Source: Burkholderia sp. Bp9143
GTDB taxonomy: Bacteria; Pseudomonadota; Gammaproteobacteria; Burkholderiales; Burkholderiaceae
Direction: 5' to 3'
DNA: 64,000 nucleotides
NCBI RefSeq assembly: GCF_003853645.1
Contig: NZ_QTPO01000026.1
Location: 1-64,000, forward strand
The notes under the pieces were generated by a model that searched no databases, had not been told where the DNA came from, and was given only the letters and a program-made list of their open reading frames with translations. The first letter of the stretch is position 1; every line of letters starts with the position of its first letter. Positions 27,743-40,906 of this stretch are shown in pieces. The translations under genes were made by a program, and so were the position numbers.

Positions 27743-28936
27743 TCAGCGCGCAGTTGCCGCAGGCACCGCACGCGACAGCACACGCCAGCGCGACAACAGC
27801 TCGTCGCGATCGACGTAGCAGCCCTGCAGATGCCGGCGGCCCGTCGACGGATCGAACTCGGTGCGTGCATGCATCACACGACGGTTGTCGAACGCCCACA
27901 TGTCGCCGGCCCGCAGCCGGCGCTGCACGCGAAAGCGCGGCTCGCGCGCCAGCGCGAGAAAACGCCGGTATGCACGATAGACAGCCGCCACCGCATCGGC
28001 CGGCGCATCGAGCGGCCCGCGCAGGAAGTTCGCGACGCGCACCTCGGTCACGTTGCCGCGCGCATCGAGCCCGATCACCGGCGCCGAACAGCGGTAGTCG
28101 CTGTTCGCACTCTTGTTCCAGAACTCGAACGGTGTCGCGGCGAGGTGCTCGAAATCGGCCGGATATTCGCGCCGCAGCGCATCCGCGAGCGCGAAGCCGT
28201 CGAGGAAGACGCTGTCTCCGCCCGTTGCGTCGTTCGCGAGGCAATGCAGGAACTGCACGCCCGGCTGCAATTCACGTGTCGGCAGGTCGGTGTGCGGCGG
28301 CAGGTTGAGCGACGTATACGCATTGCTGTCCGGTCGCGGCTTCGATTCGACGTCGAACAGCACGCCGAAATTGCTTTCGCGGATCAGGCCGATGCGACGC
28401 GCGATCTGGTCGACGCGGCCGGGTTCGGCCGGCACGCCCTCGACGAGCGTCAGCCCCGTGCGCTGCAACGCGGCGAGCCATGCGAGCAACGCGCCGTCGT
28501 CCTCCATCACGTCACGCCACGCGAACACGCCGATCGCGGTCGCGTCGTCGCCGGTCCACACGTGCCGCCCGTGCGCGGCGTGGCGCTCCGCGCGCGACGC
28601 ATCGTCGTAGGCATGCGCGCGCAACCATCCCGGCGACCATGTGCTGCGATGCCCGTCGTTCCACTCGACGTGCAGCGCGCCGTCGGCTTCGACATGCACG
28701 ACGCGCGCCGACAGATCCTCGCGCGCGTCGGCGATCTCGAACACCTGTTCGCGCGTGACCGCATGCACGCATGCGGAGCACGCGCAGTTGTCGCGCAACC
28801 AGTCGAAGTGAAACGGCGATCGTCGCGTGTCGCTCCACTCGACGTCCACCGCCCCATCGCCGATCGTCGCCGCCGCAATGGCCGCGTCGGCGGAAAAGGT
28901 CCGCCAGTCCTCGATACGGTGTTGCGCTGCCTGCAT
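27743..28936 (-). CDS. Gamma-butyrobetaine dioxygenase (BBOX/TauD superfamily)
   Basis: A 397-residue Fe(II)/2-oxoglutarate oxygenase that hydroxylates gamma-butyrobetaine to L-carnitine. The N-terminal DUF971-like zinc module has three closely spaced cysteines and a His (RDNCACSACVHA). The catalytic jelly roll shows the iron-binding HTD of NLPPHTDLPTRE with the distal His in NRRVMHARTEFD and the 2-oxoglutarate-binding Arg in GRRHLQGCYVD. It is the last gene of the carnitine operon and lets precursor feed into the carnitine degradation genes upstream. Trimethyllysine dioxygenase is the main alternative but less likely here. Confidence 0.87.
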   Translation of the reverse strand: MQAAQHRIEDWRTFSADAAIAAATIGDGAVDVEWSDTRRSPFHFDWLRDNCACSACVHAVTREQVFEIADAREDLSARVVHVEADGALHVEWNDGHRSTWSPGWLRAHAYDDASRAERHAAHGRHVWTGDDATAIGVFAWRDVMEDDGALLAWLAALQRTGLTLVEGVPAEPGRVDQIARRIGLIRESNFGVLFDVESKPRPDSNAYTSLNLPPHTDLPTRELQPGVQFLHCLANDATGGDSVFLDGFALADALRREYPADFEHLAATPFEFWNKSANSDYRCSAPVIGLDARGNVTEVRVANFLRGPLDAPADAVAAVYRAYRRFLALAREPRFRVQRRLRAGDMWAFDNRRVMHARTEFDPSTGRRHLQGCYVDRDELLSRWRVLSRAVPAATAR

Positions 28937-28958
28937 CGTTGCCTCCCGGAAACGCCCG

Positions 28959-29936
28959 CTACGCGTGTGGTGCGAGCAGAAACCCGCCGATCATCCTGTG
29001 CATCCGCGCTGCCTGCGGGCTCGTTCCGAGCGCGCGCCAGCAGCCGTGCACCAGCCCCTCTCCCCTCCAGTAACGCGCGGCGCCGCCTGCCGCGAGAATG
29101 CGTTCGACATAGACGCGCGCATCATCGCGCAGCGGATCGTGTTCCGCGCCGATCGCGAGCACGGGCGGCAGTCCGTCGAAACGCGACGCCGCGAGCGGCA
29201 CCGACGCGCGCAGCAGCGGCGCGTCGTCGAATACGGTTTCATCCGCATCGCCCCAGTACAGCGCGCGATAGCGATGAACGTCGTCGAGCGTCAGCATCGG
29301 TGCGTGCGCTTCCGTTTCGCGCGCCGGCGATTGCGGTTCGAAACCGAGCATCGGATAAACGAGTGCGATCCCGTCGATGCCGCCTTCGCCAGCATCGCGC
29401 AGCGCGGTCGCGACGGCGGCCGCGAGGTTGCCGCCGGCACTGTCGCCCGCGAGCGTCAGCGGTCGGGCGCATGAGTCGAACGGCCAGCGCGCTGCGTCGC
29501 GCGCGGCACGCGTGACGGCCAGGCAATCCTCGAGCGCGGCCGGCGCGCGATGCTCGGGCGCGAGCCGGTAGTCGACCGCGATCACGGCCAGCCCCGTGTC
29601 GGCCGCCAGTCGCGCGGTGATCAGCGCGTGACTGTCGAGCGAGCCGACGACGAAGCCGCCGCCATGAAAGAACAACACGGTGCCGCGCGGCTCACCCTGC
29701 GCGGGTGCGTAGCGCCGCAGCGCGATCGCGTGTCCGTCCGGGGCGTGCCACACGGCGTCGTGCTGCACGATGCCGGCCGGCAGTTCGGCGGGTGTCCATG
29801 CGGCCGCGAAGCGATCGTAGACGCGACGTTGCGCGTCGGGCGAGCGCGCCGCTGCGTCGGCCGGATACCACGCGTCGACGGCGGCAACGAACGCAGCGAT
29901 TTCCGGTTCGAGCATCATGTGCGCTCCGCGGTCCAA
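28959..29936 (-). CDS. hocS: Short-chain acylcarnitine esterase, HocS-like (alpha/beta hydrolase)
   Basis: A 325-residue HSL-family hydrolase. The oxyanion motif is FFHGGGFVVG, the nucleophile lies in TLAGDSAGGN, the catalytic Asp probably in IGAEHDPLRDD and the His in GLVHGCW. In Pseudomonas aeruginosa a hydrolase of this kind, HocS, follows caiX-cdhC-cdhA-cdhB and frees carnitine from short-chain acylcarnitines. The gene order here is identical, which supports the same role. A general carboxylesterase function cannot be excluded by sequence alone. Confidence 0.78.
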   Translation of the reverse strand: MDRGAHMMLEPEIAAFVAAVDAWYPADAAARSPDAQRRVYDRFAAAWTPAELPAGIVQHDAVWHAPDGHAIALRRYAPAQGEPRGTVLFFHGGGFVVGSLDSHALITARLAADTGLAVIAVDYRLAPEHRAPAALEDCLAVTRAARDAARWPFDSCARPLTLAGDSAGGNLAAAVATALRDAGEGGIDGIALVYPMLGFEPQSPARETEAHAPMLTLDDVHRYRALYWGDADETVFDDAPLLRASVPLAASRFDGLPPVLAIGAEHDPLRDDARVYVERILAAGGAARYWRGEGLVHGCWRALGTSPQAARMHRMIGGFLLAPHA

Positions 29937-29951
29937 GGTTGAACGTCGACG

Positions 29952-30446
29952 CTAGCGGCGCGGCGGCAGTCCGATCACGCGGCCCGCATACGCAGGCGCC
30001 GCGCAATCGCGCTGCAACGCGTGCAACTCGGCCACGCGCGCGGCGACGTCATCGTCGAACGGCGCCGATTTCGCGCCGCCGCGCGTGTCGACGTGCAGCA
30101 GCATCTGCTCGCTCGCCGACACCGCGCCGTCGTGCCCGTCCGCGAACAGTTCGAGATACAGGTGCAGCCGCTTCGCGTCGTGCGCGAACACCCGCGCATC
30201 GACGCGCACGCGCGTGCCTTCCTTGATCTCCTGCAGATAGTTCACGTGCGCTTCGAGCGTATAGACCGAGCGGCCCCGCTCGCGACGCGCGGCGTCGTCG
30301 AGACCGATGCGGTCCAGCAGCGCATCGGTCGCGAAGCTGAAGATCAGCAGATAGAACGCGTCGCGCAGATGGCCGTTGTAGTCGACCCACTCGGGCCGCA
30401 CAACGTCGTGGCATATCGTCAGCGGGGTATCGCCGGTCATGTTCAT
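29952..30446 (-). CDS. cdhB: Betainyl-CoA thioesterase, CdhB-like (hot-dog fold)
   Basis: A 164-residue 4HBT-type thioesterase. The active-site region is VRPEWVDYNGHLRDAFYLLI, where an Asp and an N-G-H turn mark the hot-dog catalytic helix, followed by YTLEAHVNYLQEIKEGTRV. In carnitine catabolism it hydrolyses betainyl-CoA to glycine betaine and CoA. Its start abuts the stop of the carnitine dehydrogenase gene, so translation is coupled. In some bacteria this domain is fused to the dehydrogenase; here the two are separate genes. Confidence 0.83.
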   Translation of the reverse strand: MNMTGDTPLTICHDVVRPEWVDYNGHLRDAFYLLIFSFATDALLDRIGLDDAARRERGRSVYTLEAHVNYLQEIKEGTRVRVDARVFAHDAKRLHLYLELFADGHDGAVSASEQMLLHVDTRGGAKSAPFDDDVAARVAELHALQRDCAAPAYAGRVIGLPPRR

Positions 30447-31412
30447 TCAGTCCTCGAAACGCATCCCGTGCCGCGCCTTCACCGCGGCGATCGCCTTCAG
30501 CACCTCGGTGATGCACTCGTCGCGATAGCGTTCGAGTTCCTTGATGCTGCGCGTGCCCTGCTGCTCGCTCGTGCCTTCGACGACGCTGTCGATCAGTGCG
30601 TCGGTCAGCTTCGGCGCGACCAGCTTCGTCCATGGCAGTTCGAGCGCGGGGCCGAACTGCTGCATGAAGTGTCGCATGCCCGCGTCGCCGCCGGCCAGCG
30701 TGTAGGTCAGGAACGTGCCCATGAACGACCAGCGGATGCCCGCGCCGAAGCGGATCGCATCGTCGATCTCGCCGGTCGTCGCGACGCCTTCGTTGACGAG
30801 ATGCAGCGCCTCGCGCCACAACGCTTCGAGCAACCGGTCCGCGATGAAGCCCGGCACTTCCTTGCGCACGTGCAGCGGCCGCATGCCGAGCGTGCGATAG
30901 ATCTCCATCGCCGCCTCGACCGCCTCCGGCGACGTGCGCGCGCCGCCGAGCACCTCGACGAGCGGCAGCAGGTAGACCGGATTGAACGGATGGCCGACCA
31001 CGCAGCGCTCCGGATGCGTCGCGCGTGCATAGAAGTCGGTCGGCAGCAGCCCCGACGTCGACGATGCGATGATCGCGTCGGGCTTCGCCGCGCGGCTGAT
31101 CTGTTCGTGCAGTTCGAGCTTAAGCGCCTCGCGCTCGGGTGCGCTTTCCTGGATGAAGTCCGCGTCGGCGACGCAGGCCTCGATCGTCGATTCGAAGCGC
31201 AGCCGCGCGGGATCGGCGCCCGGCGCGAGGCCGACGCGTTCGAGCGCGGGCCAGGCATTCGCGACGTTCGCGCGCAGCCGTTCTTCCGCGCCCGGCGCGG
31301 GGTCCCACACGACCACGTCGAGACCGTGCGCGAGCGCACGGCAAATCCACCCGCTGCCGATCACGCCGGTGCCGATCGCGGCGAACGTCTTGATGTCGGT
31401 CTTCACTGCCAT
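30447..31412 (-). CDS. cdhA: L-carnitine 3-dehydrogenase
   Basis: A 321-residue NAD-dependent enzyme of the 3-hydroxyacyl-CoA dehydrogenase fold. The Rossmann motif [20 protein letters not shown] is followed by [14 protein letters not shown] and the catalytic-His segment [19 protein letters not shown]-terminal helical domain follows ([16 protein letters not shown]). It oxidises L-carnitine to 3-dehydrocarnitine. It sits between the cleavage enzyme and thioesterase genes, the order known from Pseudomonas. Confidence 0.9.
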   Translation of the reverse strand: MAVKTDIKTFAAIGTGVIGSGWICRALAHGLDVVVWDPAPGAEERLRANVANAWPALERVGLAPGADPARLRFESTIEACVADADFIQESAPEREALKLELHEQISRAAKPDAIIASSTSGLLPTDFYARATHPERCVVGHPFNPVYLLPLVEVLGGARTSPEAVEAAMEIYRTLGMRPLHVRKEVPGFIADRLLEALWREALHLVNEGVATTGEIDDAIRFGAGIRWSFMGTFLTYTLAGGDAGMRHFMQQFGPALELPWTKLVAPKLTDALIDSVVEGTSEQQGTRSIKELERYRDECITEVLKAIAAVKARHGMRFED

Positions 31413-31498
31413 GTCAACGCATCCTTCAAATCTAGGGAATCGGACGGCGGCCGCGTTCGTGCGCGCCGCCGCATTGAATCGGAATCAGCCTTGAAAAC

Positions 31499-32428
31499 TC
31501 ACGCGAACTCGGCCACCGCGCGACGTTCGAGCAGACGTTCGCCGCGCGCCGGCAGGCCGAGCTTGCGACGCCCTTCGGCCGGCGTCAGCACGCGTCCGCC
31601 GAGGCGTTCGATGATTTCCCGCGCGCGCTCGACGAGCGTGCCGTTGGTCGCGTGCACGCCGCGATCGAGCCAGATGTTGTCTTCGAGGCCGACCCGCACG
31701 TGACCGCCGAGCAGCATCGCCTGCGCGACCATCGGCATCTGCATGCGGCCGATCCCGAAGCCGGCCCAGTGCGCGCCCGGCGGCAGGTTGTCGACCATCG
31801 CCTTCATCGTGCCGGTGTCGGCCGGCGCGCCCCACGGAATGCCGAGGCACAGCTGGAACAGCGGCGGATCGTCGAGCAGCCCTTCCTTCAGCAATTGCTT
31901 CGCGAACCACAGATGGCCCGTATCGAAGATTTCCAGCTCCGGCTTCACGCCGAGTTCCTGGATGCGCTTGGCGCCAGCGCGCAGTTGCGCGGGCGTCGAC
32001 ACGTAGATGTAGTCGCCGTCGCCGAAATTCAGCGTGCCGCAGTCGAGCGTGCAGATTTCCGGCAGCAGTTCCTCCACGTGCGCGAGGCGCGTGAGGCCGC
32101 CGACGAGATCGGTGCCCTTGCCGAAGCGCATCGGGTCTTCGCCCGGGCCGATCTCCAGATCGCCGCCCATGCCGGCCGTCAGGTTGATGATCACGTCGAC
32201 GTCCGCCGAGCGGATCCGGTCGACCACTTCGCGGTACAGGTTCGGGTCGCGGCTGCCGCGGCCCGTCTGCGGATCGCGGACATGGCAATGCGCAACCGTC
32301 GCGCCGGCCTTCGCGGCTTCGATCGCCGCGGCCGCGATTTCCTTCGGCGTGACCGGAATCGCCGGATGCTTGCCGACCGTATCGCCCGCGCCGGTGACCG
32401 CGCAGGTGATGATGACTTCGTGGTTCAT
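31499..32428 (-). CDS. cdhC: 3-dehydrocarnitine:acetyl-CoA trimethylamine transferase (BKACE family)
   Basis: A 309-residue zinc-dependent beta-keto acid cleavage enzyme. Family marks are [14 protein letters not shown] at the N-terminus, the metal-binding [26 protein letters not shown] and [15 protein letters not shown], with a Glu-containing [12 protein letters not shown] near the C-terminus. It converts 3-dehydrocarnitine plus acetyl-CoA to acetoacetate and betainyl-CoA, which CdhB then hydrolyses. The flanking carnitine genes make this substrate much more likely than other beta-keto acids. Confidence 0.88.
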   Translation of the reverse strand: MNHEVIITCAVTGAGDTVGKHPAIPVTPKEIAAAAIEAAKAGATVAHCHVRDPQTGRGSRDPNLYREVVDRIRSADVDVIINLTAGMGGDLEIGPGEDPMRFGKGTDLVGGLTRLAHVEELLPEICTLDCGTLNFGDGDYIYVSTPAQLRAGAKRIQELGVKPELEIFDTGHLWFAKQLLKEGLLDDPPLFQLCLGIPWGAPADTGTMKAMVDNLPPGAHWAGFGIGRMQMPMVAQAMLLGGHVRVGLEDNIWLDRGVHATNGTLVERAREIIERLGGRVLTPAEGRRKLGLPARGERLLERRAVAEFA

Positions 32429-32528
32429 GCTGAATGCCCTCGCTTGATTTGATTCGTGCCGCTCGATTTCTGTCGTACTGCAGATGATTCGTGGCTGCGC
32501 GCCGCACGCGTACGGCGCGCACGGGCCG

Positions 32529-33482
32529 TTACAGGCCGAGATAGGCCTTCACGGCAGGCAGGCCGTCCTTGCCGTCGAACGTCTTGACGCCGGCGAGCCA
32601 GGCATCGAGCACCTGCGGATTCTTCTTCAGGTACGCCTTCGCGGCGTCGGCCGGCTTCGTCTTGTTCATCACCGACTGCATCAGCTGGTTCTCCAGCTGC
32701 GTCGTGAAGCGCAGGTTCTCGACGAGCTTGCCCGCGTTCGGGCAGCGCGAGATGAAATCGGGCGCCGTCAGCGTGTACACGCGCGCTTCGCCGTAGTTCG
32801 GGCCGAACGACGCATCGCCGCCGGACAGGTAGTTCATGCTGATCTGGATGTTCATCGGATGCGGTTCCCAGCCGAGGAACACGACCCACTTCTTCTCGCG
32901 GATCGCGCGCTCGACCGTGACGAGCATCCCCGCCTCGCTCGATTCGACCAGCTTGAAGCCGCCGAGGCCGTACTGGTTCGTGTCGATCATCTTCTGGATC
33001 GTCGCGTTCGCGCTGCTGCCCGGCTCGATCCCGTAGATCTTGCCGTCGAGCTCCGCGCGGTGCTTCGCGATGTCCTCGAAGGTCTTCAGGCCGGCCTGGT
33101 ATTCGTAGCTCGGCACCGCGAGCGTCGCCTTCGCGCCCGACAGGTTCGGCGGCTCGACCACGTTGATCGACTTGCTGTCGAGGAACGGCTGGAGCTGCTT
33201 CTGCTGCACCGGCCACCAGTAGCCGAGCGAGATGTCGAGCTGCTTGCTCTTCAGGCCGGCGAACGAGATCGGCACCGATGCGATCGTCGTCGTGGGCTTG
33301 TAGCCGAGCCCTTCGAACACCGTCGACGCGAGCGCCGTGGTGGACGTGATGTCGGTCCAGCCGATATCCGCGAAACGTACGTTGCGGCAGGTCGCGGCAT
33401 CCGTTTCGGCCTGCGCCGCGGTCGCGAATGCGCCGGTCGCCAGCACGGCCGCGACGAACGCGGCGATCTTTGTCGACTTCAT
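32529..33482 (-). CDS. caiX: Carnitine/betaine ABC transporter substrate-binding protein, CaiX-like
   Basis: A 317-residue periplasmic protein of the OpuAC/ProX type. The signal peptide ends at about residue 25 ([11 protein letters not shown]). Ligand-cage features are [48 protein letters not shown] and [13 protein letters not shown]; the Trp/Tyr residues bind the trimethylammonium head. Two Cys (CRN and SRCPN) could form a disulphide. It is first in the carnitine operon. No permease or ATPase is encoded nearby, so it must share a core transporter encoded elsewhere, as CaiX does in Pseudomonas. Confidence 0.88.
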   Translation of the reverse strand: MKSTKIAAFVAAVLATGAFATAAQAETDAATCRNVRFADIGWTDITSTTALASTVFEGLGYKPTTTIASVPISFAGLKSKQLDISLGYWWPVQQKQLQPFLDSKSINVVEPPNLSGAKATLAVPSYEYQAGLKTFEDIAKHRAELDGKIYGIEPGSSANATIQKMIDTNQYGLGGFKLVESSEAGMLVTVERAIREKKWVVFLGWEPHPMNIQISMNYLSGGDASFGPNYGEARVYTLTAPDFISRCPNAGKLVENLRFTTQLENQLMQSVMNKTKPADAAKAYLKKNPQVLDAWLAGVKTFDGKDGLPAVKAYLGL

Positions 33483-33796
33483 GGTTTCTCCCGGTTGGAC
33501 CGATGTCCGACGGGTTCGCGGAGTGCGTCCCGGCCTGCATCGTGGGTGTAAAAGTAACGAGCCATATTGGTCGCAAGACGACCGGCGGCGACCTGTTCTT
33601 GACTATTTGCGACTATGAGTGGAAACCACTATGCGTGGGCAGTGGCTTGTGTGGCGGGGGTTTTGGGTAAATTCTGGCGGAGAGGGGTTTGTCCGGATGC
33701 GGCGTGATGGATGTCGACGGGGCGTGCTTCGGCGGCGACGCTGGAGCGGGCGCGATGCGGTTTCCACCCCGCGGGCATCGACCGGCTCCCGAAGCG
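33483..33796. other. Carnitine operon promoter region
   Basis: About 310 bases upstream of caiX. It holds a perfect GGTCG-CAAGA-CGACC inverted repeat (33569-33583) and a close direct repeat GACTAT-TTGC-GACTAT (33601-33616), the kind of half-site spacing used by AraC-type activators. No gene is supported in it. Confidence 0.45.
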
Positions 33797-34768
33797 TTAC
33801 CGCGGCACTTCGACGTAGGTTTCCCTGCAAATCTCGCGCAGCGCCTGAACCAGCAAATCCCGCGTCGGCGCATGCGCATCCGCAAAGCGGGTAAACAGCG
33901 CGATCGGCGGCAGCGTCCAGACCAGCGAGTAAGGCACGATCGCGACGCCGGCGATGCGCACCATTTCTTCCGCGATATCGGCCGGCACGATCGACACCGC
34001 GTCGTCGCTCGACGCGATCATCTCGCCGATCAGCTTCGACGAGTAGCTTTCGACGATCGGCACGGGCGGCGCGATGCCCGCCGACAGGAACAGGTCGGTC
34101 ACCTGCTCCCGCATCGGCGTATGCGGCGCGCCGAGAATCCAGTCCAGCGCGTGCAGCTTCTCCCAGTCGAGCTTCGTGCGCGCCAGTTTCGCGGCGAGGC
34201 GCCGGCTCGCGATCATCCGCGGCTGCTGCTGGTACAGCACTTCAAAGGAGACCTGCCCCAGATCGACCGCCGACGACGCCCGCCCGATCACGAGGTCGAC
34301 GGTGTGGTCCTTGAGCTGCAGCAGCAACTGGTCGCTGGTGCCTTCGTGGATCGTCACGGTCAGGCGCCGCTCCATCCGGGATTGCAGGCGCTTGAGCGCC
34401 CCCGATAGCATCTGGCCCGAAATAAACGGAATCACGCCGATATGCAGATGCGCCGCATGGCCGGCCGCGACCGCCTCCATCTCGCGAGCGAGATGGTCGA
34501 GATCCTTCAGCATTGCCCTGGCCCGCTCGAGCACGACCGAACCGAGCGCGGTCGGCCGCATCCCGCGCGACGTGCGCTCGAACAGCGGCGTGCCGAACAT
34601 GCTCTCCAGTTCGGACAGCGCGTTCGTCACGGCGGGCTGGCTGCTGGCCATGTGCTCCGCGACGCGCGTCAGCGACCCGTGCTGCTGGATCTGCAGCAAC
34701 AGCATCAGGTGCCGCATCTTCAGGCGCGCGCCAAGCCGCCTGACCACGTCGTTCGCGTCGAATGTCAT
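33797..34768 (-). CDS. LysR-family regulator, likely controlling maeB
   Basis: A 323-residue regulator of the GbpR/CbbR-like branch. The N-terminal helix-turn-helix is RHLMLLLQIQQHGSLTRVAE and SQPAVTNALSELE with FERTSRGMRPT; a periplasmic-binding-like effector domain follows (HIGVIPFISGQML, DLVIGRASS, SIVPADIAEEM). It is divergent from the malic enzyme gene with 136 bases between starts, the classical layout for a LysR protein acting on its neighbour. The effector is unknown. Confidence 0.88.
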   Translation of the reverse strand: MTFDANDVVRRLGARLKMRHLMLLLQIQQHGSLTRVAEHMASSQPAVTNALSELESMFGTPLFERTSRGMRPTALGSVVLERARAMLKDLDHLAREMEAVAAGHAAHLHIGVIPFISGQMLSGALKRLQSRMERRLTVTIHEGTSDQLLLQLKDHTVDLVIGRASSAVDLGQVSFEVLYQQQPRMIASRRLAAKLARTKLDWEKLHALDWILGAPHTPMREQVTDLFLSAGIAPPVPIVESYSSKLIGEMIASSDDAVSIVPADIAEEMVRIAGVAIVPYSLVWTLPPIALFTRFADAHAPTRDLLVQALREICRETYVEVPR

Positions 34769-34904
34769 TGCCGGACCGCCACACCATCATGAAAAAGTGA
34801 TGGACCGATATTAAAACAGAATCATCTCCTTATGGCCGATCCCTAGAATCCCCTCCATGGATCGCGTCGGGACTGGCCTGGCGCGCATGCCCGGACCCAA
34901 AAAC

Positions 34905-37205
<2,301 letters not shown>

Positions 37206-37285
37206 TTGTGCGTCGGTAGTCGGTAGCGTGGTGGCGACGTGATCGCGCACGGCTTTCGCCGTCACCAACGCTACCGGCAGGTCCG

Positions 37286-37333
37286 GGTGCGCATCGCCTG
37301 CGTTCTTCAGGTGCGCACCACCTGCGTTCTTGA
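37286..37333 (+). repeat. Tandem pair of 24-base repeats
   Basis: Unit one GGTGCGCATCGCCTGCGTTC (plus TTCA) is followed without spacing by a second unit differing at 3 of 24 positions. The pair lies between the convergent ends of maeB and the enolase-superfamily gene. Confidence 0.85.
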
Positions 37334-37398
37334 ACACGGTCGCCCGAAAACCGGCACGCGATTCCACCGGATAAACGCGTGCTCCCGTGCAGCCCCGC

Positions 37399-38508
<1,110 letters not shown>

Positions 38509-38616
38509 GGGGGCCTCCGCGCCGTTCGGTTGTTGATGCGGAAAACTATAATTGCCCGTCAATCGAAAAAATTGTACGTTTCGGACAATCAATGGCACGA
38601 CGGGCGGAGACATCGG

Positions 38617-39645
38617 ATGCGAGGCGACTATTCATTTCTCCGGCCGGGCAAGTCCGCCCCCGAGGTCGATGCGCCCCTCAGAATCGGCATCGCACCGACG
38701 CCCGATTTCACGCTGATGTCGCTCTCGTGCTTCGTCGAGTTTCTGCGCCTGTCGGCCGACGAGGCGGACTTCAGCAGGCAGATCTACTGCTCGTGGGACC
38801 TGCTGTCCCACGATCTTTCGCCGATTCGATCAAGCTGCGGCTTTCCGATGGTGCCGACCCGGCTCTTCGGCGATCCGTCCGAATACGACTACGTCGTGGT
38901 GCACGGCGGCCTGCTGCACAGCACGGAGCCGATCCCCGACGAGCTTTACCGATTCATACAATCCTGCGTCGAGGCACATGTTCCCGTTGTCGGGCTATGC
39001 ACGGGCCAGTTCATTCTTGCCGAACTGGGCTATCTGGCAGGAAGGCGATGCGCCGTTCACTTCTCGCTCGCGCAAGCGATGCAGCGCAATTTTCCGGACA
39101 TCATCGCCGTCACGGATGCCCCGGTCGTGGTGGACGGCGAGTTCATCACATGCCCCGGCGGTCTTGCCGCGATCAATCTCGCCATGCACCTGGTGACGAC
39201 CCACTGCGGCAAGACGCGATCGCACAAGGCGCTTCATTACTTGATGGCCGATCGAGGCTTCGAGGAAATACAGGCGATGAAGCAGGACGACGAGATCGGC
39301 CTGCACTGCCCCGATCGGCGCGTCGTCAACGCGGTGGGCTTGATGAGGCAACGCACGTTCGAACCGGGTTCGATCGCCGGCATCGCCCAGTCAATCGGCA
39401 CGACCGAGCGGGAACTGACGCGACTCTTCCAGAAGCACCTGCGCGTGGCGCCGCTGCAGTACTGGCGGAGCATGCGCCTGAAAGCCGCGAAATGGATGGT
39501 CATCAACAGCGATCGGTCCGTTACCCAGATTGCATACGAGTGCGGCTTCACGGACAGCTCGCATCTGATACATTGGTTCAAACGCGAATACAACGTCACG
39601 CCATTCAAGCTGAGAAAACTTCGATCCGACTTCGGCGTGCATTAG
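38617..39645 (+). CDS. GATase1-AraC transcription regulator
   Basis: A 342-residue GlxA-type activator. The N-terminal DJ-1/PfpI-like domain (LRIGIAPTPDFTLMSLSCFV, DYVVVHGGLL, VVGLCTGQFILAELG) senses a ligand. The C-terminal AraC domain has two helix-turn-helices (GIAQSIGTTERELTRLFQKH and ITQIAYECGFTDSSHLIHWF-like sequence). It is divergent from the enolase-superfamily gene with about 110 bases between starts, so it probably activates the dehydratase gene. In characterised relatives the ligand is often a quaternary or cyclic amine. Confidence 0.87.
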   Translation: MRGDYSFLRPGKSAPEVDAPLRIGIAPTPDFTLMSLSCFVEFLRLSADEADFSRQIYCSWDLLSHDLSPIRSSCGFPMVPTRLFGDPSEYDYVVVHGGLLHSTEPIPDELYRFIQSCVEAHVPVVGLCTGQFILAELGYLAGRRCAVHFSLAQAMQRNFPDIIAVTDAPVVVDGEFITCPGGLAAINLAMHLVTTHCGKTRSHKALHYLMADRGFEEIQAMKQDDEIGLHCPDRRVVNAVGLMRQRTFEPGSIAGIAQSIGTTERELTRLFQKHLRVAPLQYWRSMRLKAAKWMVINSDRSVTQIAYECGFTDSSHLIHWFKREYNVTPFKLRKLRSDFGVH

Positions 39646-39741
39646 GCCGGCTCGTCGCCGAGCGGCCATTCGCTTCCTGCAATCCAACGCGAGTCCGTGC
39701 TCCGGACTGTGTCCCATCCCCTAACGTCTGTAGAAATCGCC

Positions 39742-40746
39742 ATGGCGTCTCGGTTTGAAATGAGCGAAACATTGGTCGGCGCGCTGTCTCTGCGCGCCAT
39801 CAAATCATTTCTTGCGGCCGCGAAATTCAACAGCTTTACCGGAGCGGCCAACGCATTGAGCGTGACGCCCGCGGCGGTGAGCAAGCAGGTGCGGGAACTG
39901 GAGGACTACCTGGGTACGGAGCTGTTCGTCCGTTCGGGCAGGGCCGTCACCCTGACTGCCGACGGCGAGATGTTCAAGGATGCAGCCCAGCTTTCGTTGA
40001 TCAATATCCATCAGGCCGCCGAACGCCTGCGGAAGAAGGTGCCCGCCAGGCGGACGCTCATCGTCTGCTGCTCACCGGCGTTTTCGGCACTCTGGCTGCA
40101 CAAGCGGCTGCCCGAATTCATTCAGGCCAATCCGGATATCGAACTCACGGTCCTGGCCACGCAAAATTTCATCTCGATGGAAGCCGGCGTGCAGCCGGAC
40201 GTCTACATCGCCAAGCTCGCCAGCATGCGCGACGGATACGACAGCGAGCACCTGTTCGACGACGAGGTCTATCCCGTCTGCACACCGCGGTATTTGCGGG
40301 ATCATGGCCCTGTCGAGACGCCGGAACGGCTGCTGGACATGTCGTTGCTGGATATCAGCGCCTATGGTCGTTCGCAGATCTCCGAGCATATCGACTGGAA
40401 AGTCTGGCTGGCCCTGCATGACGTCGACACCAGCTGGCGCGCGGACATTCCGCGCCAGCTATTCACCAGCAACGACTATCCGGGCATCGTGCAGTTGGCC
40501 CTGGCTCACCAGGGCGTCGTCCTGGGCTGGCATCACCTCGTGGGCGACCTGGTTCAAAGTGGCCACTTCGTGCGTCCGCTGCCGCACAAGACGGTGATGA
40601 AGAATCGCGGCCACTACCTGTCGGTCCGAAAGGACAAGGCGGACGCCGCCGTGTGCAAGCAGTTCTGCCAGTGGGTCAGGCAGCAACTCGCGCTGCATCC
40701 CGCTGCCGATGAAACGGGCCCCGCCCGCGGCACACCGGAACGCTGA
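39742..40746 (+). CDS. LysR-family regulator (GcvA-like)
   Basis: A 334-residue regulator. The DNA-binding part is LRAIKSFLAAAKFNSFTGAA, VTPAAVSKQVRELEDYLG and LFVRSGRAVTLTADGE, followed by an effector domain (LIVCCSPAFSALWLHKRLPE, VYIAKLASM, PVCTPRYLRDHGPV) of the GcvA/AmpR type. It lies on the same strand just before the proline-racemase-family operon, so it is a natural regulator for it. The start is uncertain (39697, 39742 or 39760); no strong ribosome-binding site separates them. Confidence 0.85.
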   Translation: MASRFEMSETLVGALSLRAIKSFLAAAKFNSFTGAANALSVTPAAVSKQVRELEDYLGTELFVRSGRAVTLTADGEMFKDAAQLSLINIHQAAERLRKKVPARRTLIVCCSPAFSALWLHKRLPEFIQANPDIELTVLATQNFISMEAGVQPDVYIAKLASMRDGYDSEHLFDDEVYPVCTPRYLRDHGPVETPERLLDMSLLDISAYGRSQISEHIDWKVWLALHDVDTSWRADIPRQLFTSNDYPGIVQLALAHQGVVLGWHHLVGDLVQSGHFVRPLPHKTVMKNRGHYLSVRKDKADAAVCKQFCQWVRQQLALHPAADETGPARGTPER

Positions 40747-40906
40747 GCGTCCGTACCGAGCCGGCGCTGCCCGGCACAGGCGGCGGCATCTTCAACCAAA
40801 AGTTGAAGGAATGCCGGAGGAAATGTCGCTTAAGTTATCCGCGAAACGGGCATAAATTTCCCTTCACGCCGCACTCGGTCGGCGGCGACGAAGAGGAAAC
40901 CGGCAC

